This document shows, piece by piece, positions 43,626-54,128 of a stretch of DNA of 64,000 nucleotides; positions within the stretch are counted from its first letter, which is position 1, and the number at the start of each line of letters is the position of its first letter. A model generated the notes under the pieces. That model ran no database searches. It was not told the origin of the DNA and saw only the letters and a list, made by a program, of their open reading frames with translations. Both the position numbers and the translations under genes were made by a program. Source of the stretch: Methanocaldococcus infernus ME (GTDB taxonomy: Archaea; AGJL01; Methanococci; Methanococcales; Methanocaldococcaceae); the NCBI RefSeq assembly GCF_000092305.1, contig NC_014122.1, positions 558,001-622,000 on the forward strand, read 5' to 3'.

Positions 43626-43781
43626 TTAAGTCCTCCTCATCAATTTAATTAATCTTAAATAAGCTACAACAATAGAGAATAGAATAAAGATAATTAAAAA
43701 AGCTACATTATTGGTTTTCTCATAAATTAAATAGCCAATTAAAAAGCCAGTGAAAATTATGATTAAGAAGTCAATAACCAA
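43626..43781 (-). CDS. Small two-helix membrane protein
   Basis: 51 residues with two hydrophobic segments (VIDFLIIIFTGFLIGYLIY and NVAFLIIFILFSIVVAYL) joined by EKTNN and a basic tail RLIKLMRRT. It opens with TTG inside the end of the FAD oxidoreductase gene and ends exactly where the cbf5 ribosome binding site lies, so it fills the gap between two genes without spare sequence. Function unknown. The start codon is the weakest part of the call. Confidence 0.6.
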   Translation of the reverse strand: MVIDFLIIIFTGFLIGYLIYEKTNNVAFLIIFILFSIVVAYLRLIKLMRRT

Positions 43782-44949
43782 TATGGTTAACCACCTTTAA
43801 CACTCCCATAGCTATCCCTTCAACCTCAATTCCACCCTTTCCCTTAGCCCCATCTCCAACTAATAAGAGTTTGTCATTAACTATATTTTCTATATATATG
43901 CCACTCTTAGCATGATTCACAGGAATTCCATCCCTATATGATTGGATGTGCAAAATCTTATAATCTATTCCCTTAAATAGATTTTCAATATCCTCTAAGC
44001 CTAAGTCTATCTCTTTCTTTATGTTGTTTGTTATCTGGGCTTGGTGAGTCATAATTAGATGATAACCCTCAGGAGCTAAGCTTTTATCAACATTTGTAAC
44101 CTGGTTAAGTCCATTGATCCTTTCACACTCAGGAGTGAAGAGAACACCAGAGTGTTTAATTAAACCTCTCTTAGAGGCTATACTTATCTTTATCCCTTTA
44201 GCCTCTTCAATCTTCTTATCTAAAAATTTTATATTGCTAATTCTCTCTGTTTCTTTGGGAGAGATATTACTTATAACCTTATCAAACTCCTCTCCATCAA
44301 CATAAGCCTTTTCATCTATTTCAATCTTTTTAACCTCATACTCTTTAATAATCTTCCCTCCCCTACTTAAAATAATCCTTTCAAGCTCATCTATAACTCC
44401 TTTACATCCTCCAATTGGAACCCCTGGCCCTCCAAATTTATAGTAGTTCTTGGCTATCTCATAGATCTCTTCCATCTTAACATCATAGGCTGATAAGGAT
44501 AAAGCCCAGCCAGTGAAAGAATTTCCAACCTTTAAAGCTAAATCTACATCTTCTAAAAATTCTCCAAAGCTCATATCTTTGTCAAAGTTCCCAATTTTTA
44601 AATTTGTAGCCATCTTTAAAGCTTTAAGCTTCTCTCTAACCCCCAAAAGAGAAAACAGTTCTTTGTATAAATATTCTTTCCCACCTATAAGAAATGTGCC
44701 ATCTGGCTTAGAGTCTATAATCTTTACATTGGCTCCAGCCAACTTTAAAGCCTTGGCTAAATATCCTCTACTTCCATGAGGAATCATATGCAAAGCTCCA
44801 GTTGTTAGTTGAAAACCTTCCATCTCTATATTTGTAAATCTCCCTCCAATAAAGGGAAGTTTTTCATAGATTGTTATTTGGTGTTTCCTACTTAATATAG
44901 CTCCAGCTAATAAGCCACCTAAGCCAGAACCAACAATAGCTATTTTCAA
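43771..44949 (-). CDS. FAD-dependent oxidoreductase, phytoene desaturase-like
   Basis: 392 aa. The Rossmann start is KIAIVGSGLGGLLAGAILSRKHQITIYEK, then GGRFTNIEMEGFQLTTGALHMIPHGSRG; the C-terminal FAD motif is KLLLVGDGAKGKGGIEVEGIAMGVLKV. It belongs to the amine oxidase/carotenoid desaturase superfamily; the substrate is unknown, with archaeal lipid or carotenoid chemistry as one option. Start TTG 44949 after GAGGTGTTGATC; the GTG upstream is the ribosome binding site. Confidence 0.83.
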   Translation of the reverse strand: MKIAIVGSGLGGLLAGAILSRKHQITIYEKLPFIGGRFTNIEMEGFQLTTGALHMIPHGSRGYLAKALKLAGANVKIIDSKPDGTFLIGGKEYLYKELFSLLGVREKLKALKMATNLKIGNFDKDMSFGEFLEDVDLALKVGNSFTGWALSLSAYDVKMEEIYEIAKNYYKFGGPGVPIGGCKGVIDELERIILSRGGKIIKEYEVKKIEIDEKAYVDGEEFDKVISNISPKETERISNIKFLDKKIEEAKGIKISIASKRGLIKHSGVLFTPECERINGLNQVTNVDKSLAPEGYHLIMTHQAQITNNIKKEIDLGLEDIENLFKGIDYKILHIQSYRDGIPVNHAKSGIYIENIVNDKLLLVGDGAKGKGGIEVEGIAMGVLKVVNHIGY

Positions 44950-45021
44950 GATCAACACCTCTAAACCTTTATAAGTGATGAGGATTAGAAATTTAATATT
45001 AAAACTAAATTTAGGATAGCT

Positions 45022-46089
45022 ATGATAGATGAAATTTATAGAAGATTGGAAGATAAGTATTTTTTAGAGAAGGGGTTAATAGATAGAGAAGAAGCTCTAA
45101 AACTTTTTTCAATTGATAAGGTTAGAGATTATTTAGAATTATTTAAGATTTCTTCCCTTGTTAGAGATAAATTTAAAGAGAAGATAGAGATAACTTCTAC
45201 TATACATATAACTAATATTTGTAAGATAAGCCCTAAATGCCTATACTGTGGCTTTGCAGCAGGAACTTCTGAAGAAGGCTACTATAAAGGGTTTAGGCTA
45301 AGTGATGAAGAGATAAAGAGATGTGCCTTAGCCATAGAGGAGAGTGGGATTAGAAGGGTTAGCTGTTCCTCAGCCCATACTGAGAGAGGAGAGGTTGTTA
45401 GAGCAGCAAGGATAGTTAAGGAGAACACTAACTTAGAGGTTTTAGTTAATGCTGGCTCTGATTTAACTGAAGAGCATATAAAAGAGCTAAAAAAGTTAAG
45501 AGTTGAAACAGTTTGCTGTAACTTGGAAACAATAAATGAAGAAATATTTAAAAGAGTTAAACCTGGAGAAGAGTTAGAAGATAGAATTAAGGTTTGTAAG
45601 TTGGTTAATAAGTATGGAATAGAGTTATCTTCTGGCCTACTTATTGGTATAGGAGAGAGTTATGAAGATAGAGTTGACCACCTATTCTTTTTAAAGGAGA
45701 ACTTTGAGATTGGGGAGATCCCAATAATGGGCTTTAATCCCTACAAAGGGACACCTATGGAGCATTTTGAAAAGTGCCATCCATTAGAGCAGGGTAAGAC
45801 AATAGCTATAACAAGGCTAATTTTTCCAAAGATTAGGATAACTTCTCCATCTCCAACTATTGGAGCTGAAAACATCTATCTCCCTTTAATGGCTGGAGCC
45901 AGTAATATAGCTACAGTGATCCCTAAGAACTATCCTCTATTGGTTAAAGGTGTTGGAAATCCTAAGACAGCAAACTTAGAAGAGGTTGTTAAAACCATAG
46001 AGATGTTAAACCTAAAACCAAAACTTGACCTTGAAAGGTTTAGGAGATACTATGATAGGTATAACAGAGATGTACAAAGATATTGGTGA
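45022..46089 (+). CDS. hmdB: HmdB, radical SAM protein for FeGP cofactor synthesis
   Basis: 355 aa. The unusual cluster motif CKISPKCLYCGF (C-x5-C-x2-C) near residue 67 marks the HmdB group, related to biotin synthase/HydE-type enzymes (biotin-synthase-like barrel with GLLIGIGESYEDRVDHLFFLKE and GFNPYKGTPME). HmdB helps build the iron-guanylylpyridinol cofactor of [Fe]-hydrogenase Hmd. The hmd gene itself is not in the window. The gene overlaps the next ORF in another frame. Confidence 0.93.
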   Translation: MIDEIYRRLEDKYFLEKGLIDREEALKLFSIDKVRDYLELFKISSLVRDKFKEKIEITSTIHITNICKISPKCLYCGFAAGTSEEGYYKGFRLSDEEIKRCALAIEESGIRRVSCSSAHTERGEVVRAARIVKENTNLEVLVNAGSDLTEEHIKELKKLRVETVCCNLETINEEIFKRVKPGEELEDRIKVCKLVNKYGIELSSGLLIGIGESYEDRVDHLFFLKENFEIGEIPIMGFNPYKGTPMEHFEKCHPLEQGKTIAITRLIFPKIRITSPSPTIGAENIYLPLMAGASNIATVIPKNYPLLVKGVGNPKTANLEEVVKTIEMLNLKPKLDLERFRRYYDRYNRDVQRYW

Positions 46090-46561
46090 GATGATAGGAG
46101 TTAAGTATAGAGTGGTTAACCCCTACAAGGAAAAGGTGAATTGCTCTATTTTAATAATTTCTAAGGGTTATAAGGAGAGAGTTAAAAAGTTAAATCCTGA
46201 GGCTAAGATATTTGAGGTTAGAGCAGCAACTTTTAGAGATTTAATAGAAAGCTTGGAAATGCTAAAAGAGATAGGGGATGAGAAAAAAATTGAAGAAAGT
46301 ATAAGAAAAATAAGGGAGAGGGAAAGAGAAGTTAAAAAGCTCTTAAAAAGAAAAGCTAAAGTTAATCCAAAGTCTAAATTTTTGGAAAGAATAGCTTTAG
46401 ATCTAAATTTAGAAATCTCTGAGGATGGGATTGAGTTAGTGCCAGACTACTTAGGGGGGAATATAAGAACTCATAGATATGACTTAGGACTAATTGAAAG
46501 AATTGAGGATAGATATAGGCAAGTTATTGAAATCATTAATTCGTTTCCATCCTTGTTTTAA
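46052..46561 (+). CDS. Unknown protein downstream of hmdB, ending in the CRISPR array
   Basis: 169 aa with start MIGITEMYKDIGEMIGVKYRVVNPYKEKVN. The middle is a lysine/arginine-rich coiled helix (KIREREREVKKLLKRKAKVNPKSKFLERI) followed by ISEDGIELVPDYLGGNIRTHRYDLGLIERI. The last residues FPSLF and the TAA stop come from the first CRISPR repeat, so the natural C-terminus may have been lost. It overlaps the hmdB 3' end by 38 bp, so the two are linked and a role in Hmd cofactor formation is plausible. The family is not recognised. Confidence 0.72.
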   Translation: MIGITEMYKDIGEMIGVKYRVVNPYKEKVNCSILIISKGYKERVKKLNPEAKIFEVRAATFRDLIESLEMLKEIGDEKKIEESIRKIREREREVKKLLKRKAKVNPKSKFLERIALDLNLEISEDGIELVPDYLGGNIRTHRYDLGLIERIEDRYRQVIEIINSFPSLF

Positions 46562-47764
46562 TGGACTGGTGATTCAAACTCAAGCCGTCCTCAATTTTTA
46601 TTTTTTGATCAACAATGTTTCCATCCTTGTTTTAATGGACTGGTGATTCAAACGATACTCAAGAGAACTATATCTTGAATATGAGAAAGGTTTCCATCCT
46701 TGTTTTAATGGACTGGTGATTCAAACTTCTGGTAAGTCTTCTAATTCATTAATTATCTTTTCGTTTCCATCCTTGTTTTAATGGACTGGTGATTCAAACC
46801 AGGGCTATTACAGTTCCTACAGCTCTATCTATGTTTCCATCCTTGTTTTAATGGACTGGTGATTCAAACATAAAGAGAAAACATGAAGAGATTAAAGAAA
46901 CAAAGGTTTCCATCCTTGTTTTAATGGACTGGTGATTCAAACTGATACCCCTAAAAGAGTATTCCTAAGAAAAATAAGAAGATGTTTCCATCCTTGTTTT
47001 AATGGACTGGTGATTCAAACTGAAAAGGCATTAATGAGTAGAATTATTCAATATACGTTTCCATCCTTGTTTTAATGGACTGGTGATTCAAACAAATGAA
47101 TGAAATAGAATTAAGTGGGGGCATAAAAAGTTTCCATCCTTGTTTTAATGGACTGGTGATTCAAACAATGTATAGAGGAAAATTTGGTGTTAGTGGGTCA
47201 ATGACAGTGTTGGGTTTCCATCCTTGTTTTAATGGACTGGTGATTCAAACAATCCGGGGAGTATCGTCCAATATCCAGAACAGGATGTTTCCATCCTTGT
47301 TTTAATGGACTGGTGATTCAAACGGAAAAAATAGAATGGTTAGAAAAAGAACAAGAAGAGAGTTTCCATCCTTGTTTTAATGGACTGGTGATTCAAACAA
47401 ATGGTGATCCAATCACATACATAGATGAGTATAGCAGTTTCCATCCTTGTTTTAATGGACTGGTGATTCAAACTTATTATATGAAATAATAAGTGAAGTT
47501 GAAAAATGTTTCCATCCTTGTTTTAATGGACTGGTGATTCAAACGTGTTTTGTGGAAAGTGACAAATGATTCAGAATATTGTTTCCATCCTTGTTTTAAT
47601 GGACTGGTGATTCAAACGACAGAGGGGAAGACTACTACGACATGTTGCCAAAAGGTTTCCATCCTTGTTTTAATGGACTGGTGATTCAAACGACAAAAAA
47701 GAAGTTTGAAGAGACAAGAGAAATTTTGTTTCCATCCTTGTTTTAATGGACTGGTGATTCAAAC
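46543..47764 (-). CRISPR. CRISPR array, 17 repeats and 16 spacers
   Basis: Seventeen copies of a 37-bp repeat that begins GTTTCCATCC and ends GGTGATTCAAAC on the plus strand; all copies read as identical. Starts: 46543, 46617, 46690, 46763, 46833, 46906, 46984, 47057, 47130, 47214, 47287, 47362, 47437, 47508, 47581, 47655, 47728. Spacers are mostly 33-38 bp, with two longer ones of 41 (46943-46983) and 47 bp (47167-47213). Read on the minus strand the repeat ends ATGGAAAC, like the 5' tag of type I archaeal crRNAs, so transcription from the right is likely. No cas gene is in the window. Confidence 0.98.
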
Positions 47765-47855
47765 CCTTAATGTCTGCCCTTATTTTATATCAAAACTCCT
47801 ATAAAAAACTTTCTTTTTAAACCCGAGTTTTCTTACTGGTTGGTTATTGAACCCC

Positions 47856-47865
47856 TATATAAAAG
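47856..47865 (-). promoter_or_regulatory. TATA box for array transcription
   Basis: CTTTTATATA on the minus strand, 92-101 bases right of the last repeat, so a transcript would begin about 60-70 bases before the first repeat on that strand. A near-identical box lies at about 48081-48090. Confidence 0.5.
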
Positions 47866-48179
47866 TAAGAAAGATTGTTCCCTCCATTTAAAAATACTAT
47901 GCACAACCGTTAAAACAAAGCTCAACAATTAACCCATATTTCACTAAAAATAAAGTCTAACTAAACCTAAAACCTACAAAATAACAGCAAACAAGCCAAA
48001 AAACTAAAAAATCACAATTCTCCAACGAAAAAATCAGTATTACTTTTTCCCAATTTTCTCGTACCAATTTCCAACAACCCCTATATAAAAGCAAGAAAAC
48101 TTAATTAAAAACATTAATAACGATATCTAAATAACTAATAACAAAAAAATAAAAACCCATCAAACTAATTCCTTTTGAT

Positions 48180-48200
48180 GAAACTTTTTCTAAAAGTTTC
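48180..48200. repeat. 9-bp hairpin in the leader
   Basis: Perfect inverted repeat GAAACTTTT, loop TCT, AAAAGTTTC. Located between the two copies of the 70-bp leader duplication. It may be a protein-binding or termination site; no T-run follows it on the plus strand. Confidence 0.5.
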
Positions 48201-48383
48201 AAAGAAAAACTTAATTAAAAACTTTAATAACCACAATAAACTTATTAATAACAAAAAATAAAACCTATTAAATCCACAAATAAATATTAACAAAAAGAAA
48301 ATTTTTCATAATCTTTACATCCAGCTTTTTAAACCTCAAAGTTAAAAATTGGCTATTTTTCCTTTTTTAAAAAATTAAAAACT

Positions 48384-48392
48384 TTTATATAT
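48384..48392 (+). promoter_or_regulatory. TATA box of hcp
   Basis: TTTTATATA about 50 bases upstream of the hcp start, giving a predicted transcript start near 48410. An AAGGTGAAAAAG ribosome binding site follows. Confidence 0.55.
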
Positions 48393-48440
48393 CCTATTTT
48401 ACAAGAAGATTTATTAGAAACTCTAAAAAGGTGAAAAAGA

Positions 48441-50054
48441 ATGTTCTGTTTCCAATGCCAAGAGGCTGCAAGAAATGAAGGCTGTACAGTAAGAGGAGTC
48501 TGTGGGAAGGATGAAGAAACTGCAAACCTTCAGGATTTATTAGTTTATACTATAAAAGGTTTAGCCTATGTTTGCAATAAGGGCTATTTAGATGAAGAAA
48601 TTACAGATTATATACCAAAAGCTCTCTTCACAACAATAACAAATGTCAATTTTGATAAAAATGACATTATAAGCTATATAAAGAGAGGGGTTGAGCTAAG
48701 AGAGAAGGTTATAGAGAAGTTAAACTTAAATAGGGAAGAGCTTCCTAAGCAAGCCACTTGGACTTATGAGAGTGATGAAGATATAATAAAGATGGCTAAC
48801 TCTGATGAAGTCAGAATCTTAGCTGAAAAAAATGAAGATATTAGAAGTTTAAAGGAACTTATCACCTATGGAATTAAAGGGATTGGTGCTTATCTAACCC
48901 ATGCCATGAGGTTAGGATACAACAATGAGGAGATACATAAATTTATAATTAGAGCTTTCTCAAGGCTAATTGAAAGTGAAGATGTTGATGAGCTCTTTAA
49001 CTTAGCCTTAGAAACTGGAAAGTATGCAGTTGAAACCCTTGCATTATTGGATAAGGCAAACACTGAAACTTATGGACATCCAGAGATAACAGAGGTTAGC
49101 TTAGAAGTGAGAGATAGGCCAGGAATATTAATAAGTGGTCATGATTTAAAAGACTTGGAAGAGTTGTTAGAGCAGAGTAAGGGGCAAGGTGTAGATATCT
49201 ATACACACTCTGAAATGTTGCCAGCTCACTATTACCCATTCTTTAAGAAGTATGAGCACTTTGCTGGAAACTATGGAGGATCTTGGTGGAGACAGACAGA
49301 GGAGTTTGAAAAGTTCAATGGGCCAATAGTGATGACAACAAACTGTTTAGTACCTCCTAAGGATAGTTATAAAGATAGAGTCTATGTCACTAATGAAGTT
49401 GGCTATCCAGGATTAAAGAGAATTCCTGAGAAGAATGGGAAGAAAGACTTTAGTGAAGTTATTGAGCATGCTAAAAAGTGTAAGCCACCAACACCTTTAG
49501 AGAAGGGTAAGATAGTTGGAGGCTTTGCCCACAACCAAGTTTTAGCCTTAGCAGATAAGATAATAGAGGCTGTGAAAAGTGGAAAGATTAGAAAGTTTGT
49601 TGTCATGGCTGGATGTGATGGAAGACATAAAACAAGGGAATACTATACTGAATTTGCCAAGAAGTTGCCAAAGGATACAGTTATCTTAACCTGTGGATGT
49701 GCAAAGTATAGGTTTATAAAATTAGACTTAGGAGAGATTGATGGGATCCCAAGAGTTTTAGATGCTGGGCAATGTAATGACAGTTACTCATTAGTTAAGA
49801 TAGCCTTAGCCTTAAAGGATGCCTTTGGATTAGAAGATATTAATGATCTCCCTATAGCCTATAATATAGCTTGGTATGAGCAGAAGGCTGTGGCTGTGTT
49901 ATTAGCACTACTATACTTAGGAGTTAAGAACATAGTCTTAGGCCCTACATTGCCAGCATTCTTATCTGAGAATGTAGCTAAGGTTTTAGTTGAGAAATTT
50001 GGAATCTCTCAAATAACTACTGTAGATGAAGATATTAAAAGGCTGGTTGGCTAA
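48441..50054 (+). CDS. hcp: Hybrid-cluster protein (hydroxylamine reductase)
   Basis: 537 aa. N-terminal 4Fe cluster ligands [22 protein letters not shown] (Cys 3, 6, 15, 21). Hybrid-cluster ligands are visible in [28 protein letters not shown] and [10 protein letters not shown] toward the C-terminus. Family members reduce hydroxylamine or nitric oxide and may act in nitrosative or oxidative stress. Two small genes follow, the cupin one known beside hcp in M. jannaschii. Confidence 0.95.
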   Translation: MFCFQCQEAARNEGCTVRGVCGKDEETANLQDLLVYTIKGLAYVCNKGYLDEEITDYIPKALFTTITNVNFDKNDIISYIKRGVELREKVIEKLNLNREELPKQATWTYESDEDIIKMANSDEVRILAEKNEDIRSLKELITYGIKGIGAYLTHAMRLGYNNEEIHKFIIRAFSRLIESEDVDELFNLALETGKYAVETLALLDKANTETYGHPEITEVSLEVRDRPGILISGHDLKDLEELLEQSKGQGVDIYTHSEMLPAHYYPFFKKYEHFAGNYGGSWWRQTEEFEKFNGPIVMTTNCLVPPKDSYKDRVYVTNEVGYPGLKRIPEKNGKKDFSEVIEHAKKCKPPTPLEKGKIVGGFAHNQVLALADKIIEAVKSGKIRKFVVMAGCDGRHKTREYYTEFAKKLPKDTVILTCGCAKYRFIKLDLGEIDGIPRVLDAGQCNDSYSLVKIALALKDAFGLEDINDLPIAYNIAWYEQKAVAVLLALLYLGVKNIVLGPTLPAFLSENVAKVLVEKFGISQITTVDEDIKRLVG

Positions 50055-50084
50055 ACCCACTTAAAAATTTTTTTGTGATTTACT

Positions 50085-50465
50085 ATGAAAAAGTTAGATG
50101 AGATAAAGGAGAAGGTTGAGAGAATTATAAATTTAAAGGCTAAGCTTACTCTATTGGCTAAATTTGAGAATATAAAAAGATATGATAGTAAGATTATCTC
50201 TGACTTAGCAAAAAATCAGGAGGAAGCTTTACTCTTACTATATAAGAAGTTCTTGATCTACTACAATGAAGAGCCAAAAATAACTATAGAAATTGAAGGG
50301 AAAATAAAAGAGATTTTAGAGGAATTGGTTAAATTAGAAAGAGAGTTAGCTAAAACCTGTGGGCCAAATTTTGGAATAAGACAGCCAATAATCCACTGTC
50401 TAAATGATGATGAGGAATTTTTATTTTATATAGAAGGTGGTAATAGTGATAGAGAAGGTTTATAA
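50085..50465 (+). CDS. Helical protein of unknown function in the hcp operon
   Basis: 126 aa, mostly helical and charged (KLDEIKEKVERIINLKAKLTLLAKF). A conserved-looking C-terminal patch TCGPNFGIRQPIIHC holds two Cys and a His that could ligate iron or zinc. It starts 30 bp after hcp and its 3' end overlaps the cupin gene by 20 bp, so the three form a unit. Family not recognised. Start ATG after GTGATTTACT. Confidence 0.75.
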   Translation: MKKLDEIKEKVERIINLKAKLTLLAKFENIKRYDSKIISDLAKNQEEALLLLYKKFLIYYNEEPKITIEIEGKIKEILEELVKLERELAKTCGPNFGIRQPIIHCLNDDEEFLFYIEGGNSDREGL

Positions 50466-50796
50466 CTTTACAACCAATGCTAATAAGAAGTTAATTGAGA
50501 AGATAGTTAATACTGAGCATGTTATTATAAATCATATGGTCTTACCAAAGGGAGAGAAGATTCCTAAGCATATATCTAACTCCTATGTCCATCTAATTAT
50601 AATTAAAGGAGAGATGACACTAACTTTAGAGGATCAGGAACCTAATCTTTATAAAGAAGGAAGTATAGTTTATGTCCCATTCAATACAAAGATGCTAATT
50701 GAAAATAAAACCTCTGATTTGCTGGAGTTTTTTGTTATAAAGGCTCCACATCCTAAAAAGTTAGGGGCTCCAGAAGAGGCTATAAAGTGTGAATAA
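50446..50796 (+). CDS. Cupin-domain protein
   Basis: 116 aa, single cupin: HMVLPKGEKIPKHISNSYVHLIIIKGEMTLTLEDQEPNLYKEGSIVYVPFNTKMLIENKTSDLLEFFVIKAPHP in sequence. The metal-binding histidines of the first cupin motif are partly present (PKH and VHL), the second motif has lost the usual His. Start GTG after GGTGGT with four bases between. M. jannaschii has a similar cupin beside its hcp. Possible role: ligand sensing or metal binding for the stress operon. Confidence 0.82.
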   Translation: MIEKVYNFTTNANKKLIEKIVNTEHVIINHMVLPKGEKIPKHISNSYVHLIIIKGEMTLTLEDQEPNLYKEGSIVYVPFNTKMLIENKTSDLLEFFVIKAPHPKKLGAPEEAIKCE

Positions 50797-50820
50797 ACTT
50801 TTTTATTTTTCTATTTTATC
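50797..50820 (+). terminator. T-rich terminator after the cupin gene
   Basis: CTTTTTTATTTTTC begins 4 bp downstream of the stop codon, typical of intrinsic oligo-T termination in archaea. A TATA-like AAATTTATAAAG at 50845-50856 then begins the aspartokinase promoter. Confidence 0.45.
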
Positions 50821-50891
50821 ATAAAATTTAAATCTTTAACAAACAAATTTATAAAGTCTAATTTTTATTTATATCTCTTTTAAACTTCTAA

Positions 50892-52453
<1,562 letters not shown>

Positions 52454-52457
<4 letters not shown>

Positions 52458-53242
52458 GATTCTACCCTATAGTACTTTCCTTCTCCACCATACTTTTTAA
52501 TGAACTTTATAGCTCTCTCACAAACCTTTTTAAACACTTCCTCCCCACTCTTATAGTCTGGAGCTATAACCTCAACCCTATACTTAGGAGCTCCAACATA
52601 AGTTATTTTAACCTCAACATCCTCATAAGGATTAGCCTTTAAAGCATTTGTTAGGGCTCTTTTTATCTTCTTAATTCCATCTGGCTCAAAGCATGTCATC
52701 TCTATGATTCCTTCAACCTCAACATTTGTTAGCTCTATACTCTCCTTAGCCACTTCATAGAGAGTCTCTTTCCACTCATCACTTATCTCTAAGTCATCTA
52801 AGGCTTCTTTACCCTCTATAACCAAGGTTTCAAAGGCATTATATAGCTCTCCAAACTCATCCTCTAACAAGTAGCCAACCTCATCCCAAGCTTGCTCTAA
52901 ACTTTTCCCAAGCTTTTCAGCTGCTCTTTCAAGCATCTTCACTGCTCTCTGGAACCTCTTCCACTCCTGAACCTTCTCTCTCCTTTGTTGATCACTAACT
53001 CTCTTAAGGGATAAGTCTATATGCCCCTTCTCCTTATTTACCCTTAAAACCTTAGCTACAACCCTCTGGCCAACCTTGACATGATCCCTTATATTCCTAA
53101 CCCATCCTGAAGTAACCTCTGAGATATGAATTAACCCTTCTTTCCCAGGATACTCTAAAAGCTCAACAAATGCTCCATAAGGTTTAACCTCTTTCACAGT
53201 TCCTATAACTATGTCTCCCTCTTCAGGGAAATCCTTTCTCAT
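52454..53242 (-). CDS. Translation initiation factor 2 subunit alpha
   Basis: aIF2alpha, 262 aa. S1 domain at residues 10-80 (DIVIGTVKEVKPYGAFVELLEYPGKEGLIHISEVTSGWVRNIRDHVKVGQRVVAKVL), a helical domain, then an alpha/beta domain. Together with beta and gamma it carries initiator tRNA. ATG 53242 follows AGGTGAG; an upstream GTG frame of 12 residues is rejected. Nop10 follows directly in the same operon, as in other archaea. Confidence 0.95.
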
Positions 53243-53276
53243 GTTTCTCACCTTAAATTTGTTTTTGGTGTTCCTC

Positions 53277-54128
53277 ATGTTAGTTATTAAAAAGCTTGGA
53301 AATGTTAAAAGTTTAAAGGAAATTGTTGATGAGCTAATAGACTTTACTGGAGTTATTGAGGTTGATAAGTATCTACTAATCTATAGAAACTCAAAGTTAA
53401 TAAAGGTAATTGATGAGACTGGGGAGAAAGATTTACTATATGTTATTAAAGAGTTAAAAAGTAAGGATAGCTTTTATATAAAGGTGTTTGAGTTAGAGAA
53501 GGATCTCTCAAACTTAAGCTATAATAAAATCTTAGAGTATTTAAATCATTTAGAGGTTGGAGATTATATAATCTTAAACTCTTACTCTAACCTCCTCTCC
53601 TTGGACGGATTCTTTGAAATAGTTCCAAAGAGATTTAAGGATGAAAAAGGATATGTTGGAGTTAAAGATAAAAATATAATTTTTTGTGTCTATAAAACAA
53701 AGAGAAAGTTATACTTTAAAGAGAAGGCTTTAACCAAGATAAAAACTTTATTTGCAGTTAGCTTAGTCTATGCTAAAAAAATTTCTGATGAGATTGTTAA
53801 TGAGTATAAGGAAGGAAAGCTTTATAATGTTTTATCTTTTGAAGAGCTTATAAAGAATATTGAAAAGAGAGAATTTAAAACTTTTTATGGACCATTAAGT
53901 GAGGCTCTAACTGAAGAGCCTTCTTTAATTAAGATTGATGAAGGCTATATAGTTTCAAGAGCTAAGAAACCAATCTATGCCTTCTATAAGGAGTATGATG
54001 GAAATAAAGCATATAGATATCTAAAGAACTTGTGTATTGTTAATGACATAGAGTTTAAGATCTATCCAATAACAGAAGAAGAGTATAAAAATTTTAGCTT
54101 ATTTTCAAAAAATAGGGTTAAGTTATAG
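53277..54128 (+). CDS. Archaeal protein of unknown function (possibly DUF2226)
   Basis: 283 aa, no membrane helices. Residues 1-60 resemble a profilin-like or ligand-sensing fold (NVKSLKEIVDELIDFTGVIEVDKYLLIYRNSKLIKVIDE). A second part around YGPLSEALTEEPSLIKIDEGYIVSRAKKP looks like a repeat. It may be the archaeal DUF2226 family, on the basis of memory only. Start at ATG 53277 after GGTG, rather than the frame opening at 53211, which would run through the divergent aIF2alpha start. Converges on reverse gyrase with an 11-bp overlap. Confidence 0.68.
   Translation: MLVIKKLGNVKSLKEIVDELIDFTGVIEVDKYLLIYRNSKLIKVIDETGEKDLLYVIKELKSKDSFYIKVFELEKDLSNLSYNKILEYLNHLEVGDYIILNSYSNLLSLDGFFEIVPKRFKDEKGYVGVKDKNIIFCVYKTKRKLYFKEKALTKIKTLFAVSLVYAKKISDEIVNEYKEGKLYNVLSFEELIKNIEKREFKTFYGPLSEALTEEPSLIKIDEGYIVSRAKKPIYAFYKEYDGNKAYRYLKNLCIVNDIEFKIYPITEEEYKNFSLFSKNRVKL

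Larger units (their letters stand above)
47765..48380 (-). promoter_or_regulatory. CRISPR leader region
   Basis: About 600 bp of AT-rich non-coding DNA to the right of the array. A segment around ACCCCTATATAAAAG occurs twice (47851-47873 and 48077-48099), and another of about 70 bp around ACTTAATTAAAAAC occurs twice (48096-48167 and 48205-48276). Both TATA-like strings point toward the array on the minus strand. A 9-bp hairpin (arms GAAACTTTT/AAAAGTTTC) lies at 48180-48200. No ORF was found in it. Confidence 0.7.

Noticed and set aside
47096-47305. Plus-strand frame of 69 codons within the CRISPR array
   Set aside because: It is the translation of CRISPR repeats (FHPCFNGLVIQT repeated) and spacers, not a gene.
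46543-48440. cas genes beside the array
   Set aside because: The flanking genes are hmdB with its neighbour and hcp; no Cas-like protein was found in the window.
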